53,524 bases of DNA, from positions 1-53,524 of the forward strand of contig JAFXGW010000028.1 of assembly GCA_017536685.1 (NCBI GenBank), read 5' to 3'. This DNA comes from Clostridia bacterium. Its GTDB lineage: Bacteria; Bacillota; Clostridia; TANB77; CAG-508. The notes under the pieces were generated by a model, which was given only the letters and a program-made list of their open reading frames with translations, made no database searches and was not told where the DNA came from. Each line of letters opens with the position of its first letter. The first letter of the stretch is position 1. This document shows, piece by piece, positions 47,099-53,524 of this stretch. The translations under genes were made by a program, and so were the position numbers.

Positions 47099-47251
47099 TT
47101 CAAATTATTTGAATTGTTAAACTGTTAAAATTAGTAGATTTATTAAAATAGTTAGAATAATTAATCTATTAAAATTAGTAATTTAAAATGCTTTAAATAG
47201 TTTAAATACTATAAAATTGCTTGACTAAATTTATTATTAAGGAGAAACTTT
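47099..47251. other. AT-rich intergenic stretch with short direct repeats
   Basis: TTAAAATTAGTA occurs twice (near 47125 and 47170), along with many TTAAA-type words. There is no clear promoter, terminator or gene. It divides rfbFGH from the second half of the cluster. Confidence 0.35.
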
Positions 47252-47887
47252 ATGGATAAAAATGATATTGTACAAATAATAAAAAAAGAAAAGATGATTT
47301 CTGTAATAAGAGGTGAAAACCAAAATATAGTAGAGCAAACAATAGATGCTATTGTTGAGGGTGGAATTCATTTGATTGAAATTACGATGACAGTACCAAA
47401 TGCAATAGAGTTAATTGAAAACTTAATAAAGAAATATGAAAATACAAATATTATTATAGGTGCCGGAACAGTTTTAGATGAAGAAAAAGCAAAAAAAGTT
47501 ATAAATGCAGGTGCTAAATTTGTTGTAAGTCCTGTGTTAGATGAAAATGTAATAAAAGTATGTAATGAGAATAATATTTTAGTAATTCCGGGAGTTGCTA
47601 CTCCTACAGAAGCATATAATGCAATGAAATATGGTGCTGAAATTTTGAAATTATTTCCAAGTAATATATATGGACCTTCATTTATAAAAACGATTAAAGG
47701 ACCTTTTCCAAATATTCAAATTATTCCAACAGGTGGTGTGTCTTTAGAAAATCTTGATAAGTGGTTAGAGGTTGGCGCTATTGCAGTAGGTGTTGGTGGA
47801 GAATTTTCTAAATGTGCAAAAGAGGGCAATTTTGAAAAAGTAAAAGAATTAGCAAAAGAATTTGTGAATAAAATCACAATAGTTTAA
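47252..47887 (+). CDS. eda: KDPG/KHG aldolase family protein
   Basis: A 211-residue class I aldolase fold that cleaves or forms 2-keto-3-deoxy-6-phosphogluconate or 4-hydroxy-2-oxoglutarate with pyruvate. Catalytic residues are present: Arg20 (SVIRGE), Glu43 (IEITMTVPNA) and the Schiff-base Lys133 (EILKLFPSN). There is no edd or other Entner-Doudoroff gene nearby; instead it lies within a sugar-nucleotide cluster and precedes a thiamine-diphosphate enzyme by 22 bases. The family is certain, the role in this setting is not. Confidence 0.9.
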   Translation: MDKNDIVQIIKKEKMISVIRGENQNIVEQTIDAIVEGGIHLIEITMTVPNAIELIENLIKKYENTNIIIGAGTVLDEEKAKKVINAGAKFVVSPVLDENVIKVCNENNILVIPGVATPTEAYNAMKYGAEILKLFPSNIYGPSFIKTIKGPFPNIQIIPTGGVSLENLDKWLEVGAIAVGVGGEFSKCAKEGNFEKVKELAKEFVNKITIV

Positions 47888-47909
47888 GAGAGAAATGAGG
47901 ATGTAATAA

Positions 47910-49718
47910 ATGAAAATTAAATTATCAAATTATATAGCAGATTTTTTAGTGAATAATGGAATAAAAGATATGTTCACTCTTACTGGTGGAGGAGCTATGC
48001 ATTTGAATGATAGTTTTGGACATAAAGAAGGTTTGAACTGTATTTATAATCATCATGAACAAGCTTGTAGTATTGCTGCTGAAGGATATGCTAGGATAAC
48101 AAACAAAATAGCAGCCGTATGTGTTACAACAGGACCTGGTGGTACTAATGCAATAACAGGTGTTCTTGGAGGATGGTTAGATTCAATTCCTATGTTTGTT
48201 ATATCTGGCCAAGTAAAAAGAGAAAATACAATTTCATCAACTAATTTAAATTTAAGACAATTAGGAGATCAAGAGTTCAATATTATAGATTCTGTAAAAC
48301 CTATGACTAAATATGCTGTTATGGTTACAGAACCAAATGATATAAAATATCATTTAGAAAAGGCTTTATATTTAGCTAAAAATGGAAGACCAGGACCAGT
48401 ATGGTTAGATATTCCGCTAGATGTTCAAGCAGCTACAATAGATACAGATAGATTAAGAGAATTTGACGTAAAAAAAGAGGGATTAGAAAAAGAAAATCCA
48501 ATATATGATAAAAGTAAAACAAAAGAAATTTTAGAAAAATTAAAAAAAGCAAAAAGACCAGTAATTGTTGCTGGTACAGGAATAAGACTTGCAAATGCAC
48601 ATAAAGAGTTTTTAAACGTTGTAGATAAATTAAATATTCCAGTTGTAACGTCTTATAATGCACCAGATTTAATATATGAAGAAGAACCAAGATTTTGTGG
48701 AAGACCAGGAATTTGTGGGACAAGAGGTGGAAATTTTGTTATTCAAAATGCTGATTTGATTATATCATTTGGATGTAGACTTGGTTTAAGAATGATTGGT
48801 TTTAATTATAAAGCATTTGCAAAAGATGCATATAAAATTGTTGTAGATATAGATGAAAACGAATTAAAGAAGCCAACATTAACTATAGACATGCCAATAC
48901 ATGCTAATTTGAAAGATGTTCTAAATTCTATTTTGGAAGAAGTAGAAGAAAAAAATATAGGGCATGAAAAATGGTTAGAATGGGCTAGAGATATTAATAA
49001 AAGATTTCCAGCGGTACAGGAAAAATATTTTGAAAAAAGTAAACCATTAAATCCATATGCATTTGTTGAAAAACTTTTCAATCAACTAAAAGAAAATGAG
49101 AAAATAGCTGTAGCAAATGGAACGGCATATATTGCATCATTCCAAGCGGGAAAAATAAAAAAAGGACAAAGAATGTTTGCAAATTCAGGATGTGCTTCTA
49201 TGGGATATGGATTTCCTGCAGCAATTGGAGCGGCAATTGCAACTAAAGAGGAAAGAATAATTTGTTTAGATGGAGATGGAAGTTTTCAAATGAATATTCA
49301 AGAACTTCAAACTGTTGTACATAATAAATTAAATTTGAAAATTTTTATTTTTAATAACAATGGATACCATTCAATTAGACAAACTCAAACTAATTTATTT
49401 AATCCACCATTAGTAGGTGTTTCAAAAGATAATGGAATTAGTTTCCCTGATTTAGAAAAAATTGCTTATGCATACGGAATAAATTTTGCAAGAATAGATT
49501 CTCTAGAAAATATTGATGAAAAAATAAAAAATACTTTAGCGGCAGAAAATGCAATTATTTGTGAAGTAATAGTTGATGAAAAACAAAATTTTGAACCCAA
49601 AATTTCTTCAAAAATATTACCAGATGGGACTATGATTTCACCTGAATTAGATGATATGTTTCCATTTTTATCTAAAGAAGAATATGAAGAAATAAAAAAA
49701 TCAGCTTTAAGTTTATAA
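47910..49718 (+). CDS. Thiamine-diphosphate-dependent acetolactate-synthase-like enzyme
   Basis: A 602-residue protein of the acetolactate synthase/pyruvate oxidase superfamily. The catalytic Glu50 lies in YNHHEQACSIAAEGYARI; the cofactor motif GDGSFQMN ... FIFNNNGYHSI sits at about 454-485. In Yersinia, YerE of this family adds a two-carbon acetyl unit from pyruvate to CDP-3,6-dideoxy-4-ketoglucose, forming a branched sugar. The adjacent rfbFGH make that substrate type, so a YerE-like role is attractive. A true acetolactate synthase is less likely since no ilvN, ilvC or ilvD lies near. Confidence 0.82.
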   Translation: MKIKLSNYIADFLVNNGIKDMFTLTGGGAMHLNDSFGHKEGLNCIYNHHEQACSIAAEGYARITNKIAAVCVTTGPGGTNAITGVLGGWLDSIPMFVISGQVKRENTISSTNLNLRQLGDQEFNIIDSVKPMTKYAVMVTEPNDIKYHLEKALYLAKNGRPGPVWLDIPLDVQAATIDTDRLREFDVKKEGLEKENPIYDKSKTKEILEKLKKAKRPVIVAGTGIRLANAHKEFLNVVDKLNIPVVTSYNAPDLIYEEEPRFCGRPGICGTRGGNFVIQNADLIISFGCRLGLRMIGFNYKAFAKDAYKIVVDIDENELKKPTLTIDMPIHANLKDVLNSILEEVEEKNIGHEKWLEWARDINKRFPAVQEKYFEKSKPLNPYAFVEKLFNQLKENEKIAVANGTAYIASFQAGKIKKGQRMFANSGCASMGYGFPAAIGAAIATKEERIICLDGDGSFQMNIQELQTVVHNKLNLKIFIFNNNGYHSIRQTQTNLFNPPLVGVSKDNGISFPDLEKIAYAYGINFARIDSLENIDEKIKNTLAAENAIICEVIVDEKQNFEPKISSKILPDGTMISPELDDMFPFLSKEEYEEIKKSALSL

Positions 49719-49731
49719 AAGGAGATAGAAT

Positions 49732-50391
49732 ATGAAGAAAGTTTGTATATTTGATTTTGATGGAACTTTACTAAATACAGTAGTAGATGCAGCTATATGT
49801 TATAATAAAGCTTTAGAAATTCATGGATTTAAAACTCATCCAATAGAACAATATGGAAGTTTCTTTGGAGGAAATATAGATACAATTGTAAAAAGAATTT
49901 TAGAAGGAAATGAAAACGTGACTCAAGAAGATAGAGATAAAATAAAACATGCTTATATAGAGTTGTATTTAAATTCAACCAAGGAAAATACAGTTCCTTA
50001 TGAAGGAATAATGGAATTATTAGAAAATTTACAATCTAATGGAGTAAAACTTGCAATTAATACTAATAAAAGACAAGTTTTAGTGGATGAGCTTTGCGAA
50101 AAACATTTTCCAAATATTAAATTTGAAAGAATTATTGGAAATATTGAAAATTATCCGGCAAAACCAGATCCACAAGCGGTATACGATATATTGGAGTGTT
50201 GCAATGAAGAAAAAGATAAAGCTGTATATATAGGCGATGGAAAAACAGATATAAAAACAGCAGCAAATGCAGGAATAGATATGATTTTTGTTGAGTGGGG
50301 ACAAGGAACAGAAGAAGATAAAAAAATGGATACAATAAATCATGTTGTTAGTACAGCTGATGAAATTTTTAAAATTGTTATGCAAAAATAA
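49732..50391 (+). CDS. HAD-family phosphatase (phosphoglycolate-phosphatase-like)
   Basis: A 219-residue haloacid-dehalogenase fold: FDFDGTLLNT with nucleophile Asp8 and acid/base Asp10, a cap-domain insertion, AKPDPQAV and GDGKTDIKTAANAG (metal Asp residues). AAGGAG lies before the ATG, 13 bases after the TPP-enzyme gene. In this cluster it probably dephosphorylates a sugar or aldolase-product phosphate; the substrate is unknown. Confidence 0.88.
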   Translation: MKKVCIFDFDGTLLNTVVDAAICYNKALEIHGFKTHPIEQYGSFFGGNIDTIVKRILEGNENVTQEDRDKIKHAYIELYLNSTKENTVPYEGIMELLENLQSNGVKLAINTNKRQVLVDELCEKHFPNIKFERIIGNIENYPAKPDPQAVYDILECCNEEKDKAVYIGDGKTDIKTAANAGIDMIFVEWGQGTEEDKKMDTINHVVSTADEIFKIVMQK

Positions 50392-50412
50392 TTTTATCCA
50401 AAGAGGTAGAGG

Positions 50413-51336
50413 ATGAAAAAAGTTATAATAACCGGTGCAACAGGTATGATAGGTCTTGCACTTAATGAGTATTTATTAAGAAATAATGTTGAAATAACAT
50501 TAATTATAAGGGAAAATTCTAGTAGAAAAGATAGTATTCCTAATAATTCAAATTTAAAAATTATAGAGTGTAATTTAGATAATTTGAAAAATCTAAACTT
50601 ACCATATAATGATTATGATGTTTTTTTTCACTTAGCTTGGGATGGAACTTTTGGTGAAAGTAGAAACGATGAAAATAAACAAAAAATGAATATAGAATTT
50701 ACAATGGATGCAGTAAGATTAGCTTCAAAATGTGGTTGCAAAGTTTTTATAGGGGCTGGTTCTCAAGCAGAATTTGGAAGGGTTGAAGGATTAATTAATG
50801 AAACTACTATACCGAATCCTGAAACAGAATATGGAAAAGCAAAATTACAAGCTGGAATTAAAAGTAGAGAATTAGCTAATAAATTAGGATTAAAACATAT
50901 TTGGACAAGAATATTTAGTGTGTATGGACCATATGATACTGAAAATACTATGGTTATGTCTAGTATAAGAGAAATGTTAAAAGGTGACTCACCTGAATAT
51001 ACATTAGGAGAACAAAATTGGGATTATTTATTTTCAGAAGATGCTGCTAAAGCATTGTTTTTGCTGGCAGAATACGGAATAGAAAATAAAACTTATTGTA
51101 TAGCAACAGGAAAAACTAGAAAATTATATGAGTATATAGAAATTATAAAAAATATTATAAATCCAAATATAAAATTAAAACTAGGTGCTAAACCTTATGC
51201 AAAAAATCAGGTAATGAATCTAAATGTGGATATATCAGATTTAATAAATGATACAAAATTTGTACCAGAGTTTGATTTTGAAAATGGAATAAAGAATACA
51301 ATTAATTGGTATAAAAAGTATAAAAATATAAGTTAA
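50413..51336 (+). CDS. NAD-dependent epimerase/dehydratase (extended SDR)
   Basis: A 307-residue protein with GATGMIG (8-14) nucleotide-binding motif, GAGSQAEFG carrying the catalytic Ser117, and TEYGKAK with Tyr140 and Lys144. It resembles the SDR reductases/epimerases of CDP-dideoxysugar pathways (RfbJ, YerF-like), which reduce the 4-keto or branch keto group in the last step. This role is inferred from context. GAGG lies before the ATG. Confidence 0.85.
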   Translation: MKKVIITGATGMIGLALNEYLLRNNVEITLIIRENSSRKDSIPNNSNLKIIECNLDNLKNLNLPYNDYDVFFHLAWDGTFGESRNDENKQKMNIEFTMDAVRLASKCGCKVFIGAGSQAEFGRVEGLINETTIPNPETEYGKAKLQAGIKSRELANKLGLKHIWTRIFSVYGPYDTENTMVMSSIREMLKGDSPEYTLGEQNWDYLFSEDAAKALFLLAEYGIENKTYCIATGKTRKLYEYIEIIKNIINPNIKLKLGAKPYAKNQVMNLNVDISDLINDTKFVPEFDFENGIKNTINWYKKYKNIS

Positions 51337-51371
51337 CTATTAAAAATAAAGATAGGAAAATGGTGAATTAG

Positions 51372-52310
51372 ATGAAAAAAATTAGTATATTGATACCATG
51401 TTATAATGAAGAAGAAAATATTGAAGATATGATAACATCAATAGAAGCAATATTTAAAAATCAATTAACTAAATATGATTATGAAATTATATTTATTGAC
51501 AATGCTTCTGAAGATAAAACAAGAGAAATAATAGAAAAGAGCTGTGCTCAAAGTAAAAAAGTTAAAGCAATATTTAATGTGAGAAATTTTGGACAATTTA
51601 ATTCTCCATATTATGGAATATTACAAACAGATGGTGATTGCACAATTAACTTAGCTTGTGATTTCCAAGATCCTGTTGAGCTGATTACTAAATTTATTGA
51701 AGAGTGGGAAAATGGATATAAAATAGTAATTGGAATAAAAAAGAAAAGTAAAGAAAACAAAATCATGTTTTTATTAAGAAGTTGCTATTATAAAATTGTA
51801 AAGAAAATTTCAAATGTAAAACAAATAGAACATTTCACTGGATTTGGATTATATGATAAAGAGTTTTTAGATGTCTTAAGAAAAATTGATGATCCAACAC
51901 CATTTATGAGAGGTTTGGTTGCGGAATATGGATATAAAATAAAAGAAATACCATATGTTCAACCTTTAAGAAAAGCAGGGAAAACTAAAAATAATTTATA
52001 TACATTATATGATGCTGCAATGTTAAGTTTTACTTCATATACAAAGATTGGATTGAGATTAGCTACTTTTGGTGGGTTAATTGTTTCAATATTTAGTTTT
52101 ATTATAGGATTGATATACTTAATTTTAAAACTAATGTATTGGGATAGATTTAGTGCTGGTTCTGTACCAATTTTAATTGGAACATTTTTCCTGGGGGCAG
52201 TTCAATTATTTTTTATTGGATTTTTAGGCGAGTATATAATGGCTATAAATGAAAGAGTAAAAAAAAGACCACTTGTAATAGAAGAAAAAAGAATTAATTT
52301 TGACCAATAG
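51372..52310 (+). CDS. GT2 polyprenyl-phosphate glycosyltransferase
   Basis: A 312-residue membrane-associated transferase. The GT-A domain (1-~210) opens IPCYNEEENI, has DFQD (97-100) as metal/nucleotide motif, then two membrane helices (about 225-255 and 265-290). The layout is that of the DPM1/GtrB/CsbB group, which move a sugar from a nucleotide onto undecaprenyl phosphate. It is followed 11 bases on by a YfhO-type gene, the same partnership as csbB-yfhO in Bacillus. The sugar is probably the product of this cluster. Confidence 0.88.
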   Translation: MKKISILIPCYNEEENIEDMITSIEAIFKNQLTKYDYEIIFIDNASEDKTREIIEKSCAQSKKVKAIFNVRNFGQFNSPYYGILQTDGDCTINLACDFQDPVELITKFIEEWENGYKIVIGIKKKSKENKIMFLLRSCYYKIVKKISNVKQIEHFTGFGLYDKEFLDVLRKIDDPTPFMRGLVAEYGYKIKEIPYVQPLRKAGKTKNNLYTLYDAAMLSFTSYTKIGLRLATFGGLIVSIFSFIIGLIYLILKLMYWDRFSAGSVPILIGTFFLGAVQLFFIGFLGEYIMAINERVKKRPLVIEEKRINFDQ

Positions 52311-52321
52311 GAGAATCACAA

Positions 52322-53524
52322 ATGGATAATAAAAATAAAAAGTATGGTATATTAATACCTCCTTTTATTTCGATAATAATTATTATTGGGATATATCTTA
52401 TAAAAAAGATATATCCCTTTGGATCTATGACTGTTGCTCAAGCAGATTTATCATCATATACGATTATAATAAAATACATACTAGATGCATTGAAATCAAA
52501 AGAATTTGGTAATTTAATATTTACAGATTTAATTTTTGGAGGAACTAATATTATATCGGTTATTTCAAATTTAAATCCATTTTTAATAATTTATTTTTTG
52601 TGTAGAAACACTAATAAATTATTATTTTTTATGTCTTTTGTAATGATAATAAAAATTGCGTTATGTTCAATTACATCATATATTTGTTTTGATAAAATTT
52701 TTGGAAGACAAAATTTAAAGTTAAATATAATATTTAGTTTATTATATGCATTTTCAAGTTATGTATTGATAAATCACACGACATTATTTTGGATAGAGAT
52801 TGTTATACTATTTCCACTTTTAATATTAGGATTAAAAAATATATTTGAGAAACAAAGTTTTTTCTTATATAGTATAGTTTTGTCAATATGCATAGGGACA
52901 AGTTATCAATTGGTATATATGATATTATTATCAATAATATTTACAACTGTAGTCGCATTTTTGATTTATGATCAATTGGAAAATAAGAAAAAAATTATCA
53001 CAGCTTTAGGGATTGGAACATTATTAGGAATAATGATGGCTAGTGTTATTATCTTACCTACAATAAAAAACTTTTTTGATTCTGCTAGAACGACTTTGAA
53101 TAATATTGAAGTTAATTCCAATGTTTTTTCAACAAAATTATCATATATATTATTTTCAGCAATATTAATATATCCTTTTATAGAATCTTTTAAAAAGATA
53201 TGCCAAGATAAAGATATAAAATTTTTGATAATTATGATAATAATTACAGCTATAATTCCGATTTGTTTTGAAGGGGTTAATCTTATTTTTCATGGTGGCC
53301 AATATGATCAGTTTCCATTTAGATACGGATTTATTCCTTTATTCTTTATGAATATACTTGCTAATCATTATTATAAAAATAATTTAATAAATGATTCGAG
53401 AAGAAAAGCAAATAGCTTTAAAGGATATGGGATTTTTTTAATTGCAGCTTATATATTTGCAGTTGTAATAAGTTATGTTACAAGTATTTCAAATCCAACA
53501 TTTGGAACATATTTTGGAACCGTA
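52322..53524 (+). CDS. YfhO-family membrane protein (3' end outside window)
   Basis: The frame is open for 401 codons to the window edge, with AGGAG before the ATG. Many hydrophobic helices are visible. KIYPFGSMTVAQADLSSY, NIISVISNLNPFLII and QFPFRYGFIPLF match the family pattern of the YfhO proteins (~800 residues), of which about half is present. In Bacillus YfhO is needed to transfer GlcNAc from undecaprenyl phosphate to lipoteichoic acid outside the cell. Here, after a GT2 gene, it likely transfers the cluster's sugar. Confidence 0.83.
   Translation, partial: MDNKNKKYGILIPPFISIIIIIGIYLIKKIYPFGSMTVAQADLSSYTIIIKYILDALKSKEFGNLIFTDLIFGGTNIISVISNLNPFLIIYFLCRNTNKLLFFMSFVMIIKIALCSITSYICFDKIFGRQNLKLNIIFSLLYAFSSYVLINHTTLFWIEIVILFPLLILGLKNIFEKQSFFLYSIVLSICIGTSYQLVYMILLSIIFTTVVAFLIYDQLENKKKIITALGIGTLLGIMMASVIILPTIKNFFDSARTTLNNIEVNSNVFSTKLSYILFSAILIYPFIESFKKICQDKDIKFLIIMIIITAIIPICFEGVNLIFHGGQYDQFPFRYGFIPLFFMNILANHYYKNNLINDSRRKANSFKGYGIFLIAAYIFAVVISYVTSISNPTFGTYFGTV

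Overview
The window is an AT-rich stretch of chromosome from a low-GC, single-membrane Firmicute, most likely a Clostridia-type, probably host-associated bacterium. The evidence is sepF and divIVA cell-division genes, a CIRCE-type operator in front of groES-groEL, a MutL of the endonuclease type, strong AGGAGG ribosome binding sites, predicted lipoproteins and a wall-polymer sugar cluster. No rRNA, tRNA, CRISPR array or transposase was found. All genes but two are on the + strand. Of the 44 stop codons I could read, 38 are TAA, 6 are TAG and none is TGA, although Trp is encoded by TGG and no gene contains an in-frame TGA.

Layout. 1-9970: a housekeeping run with lysS (5' end outside the window), a lipoprotein, an M50 protease, tsaD, two small membrane proteins, a phosphoesterase, a HExxH protein, lepA and an rlmB-like methyltransferase with an arginine-repeat N-terminus; it closes with a terminator. 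10033-12487: a divergent pair of unrecognised genes, one carrying nearly identical 78-bp tandem repeats. 12500-14285: a promoter-plus-terminator unit that could make a very short RNA, then a DUF1846-type gene. 14317-19121: two adjacent paralogous loci built from fourteen ~76-residue repeats that look like helix-turn-helix modules. Each locus is broken by one single-base frameshift; one carries an AT-hook. 19213-21573: groES-groEL with promoter and CIRCE variant. 21625-21750: a tiny Cys-rich gene on the minus strand.

22087-26885: mutL (with a very long linker), miaA and an HlyD-like membrane protein. 26897-28051: phased A-tracts, a promoter, sepF, divIVA and a terminator. 28108-29341: rsmD and a coiled-coil protein. 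29407-35163: ftsK/spoIIIE, an unknown coiled-coil protein and a beta-CASP nuclease. 35283-42303: a GH15 glucoamylase-like enzyme, a secreted protein, radA, a degenerate cyclophilin lipoprotein and a pilin-like protein. 42395 to the end: a cell-surface sugar cluster.

The sugar cluster encodes CDP-glucose synthesis and 4,6-dehydration (rfbF, rfbG), C3 deoxygenation (rfbH), a thiamine-diphosphate enzyme, a KDPG-aldolase-like enzyme, a HAD phosphatase, an SDR reductase/epimerase, a polyprenyl-phosphate GT2 and a YfhO-type membrane protein. Together they suggest synthesis of a 3,6-dideoxy, possibly branched (yersiniose-like), sugar, its loading on a lipid carrier and its transfer outside the membrane. 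The least explained part of the window is the repeat-protein pair at 14317-19121.
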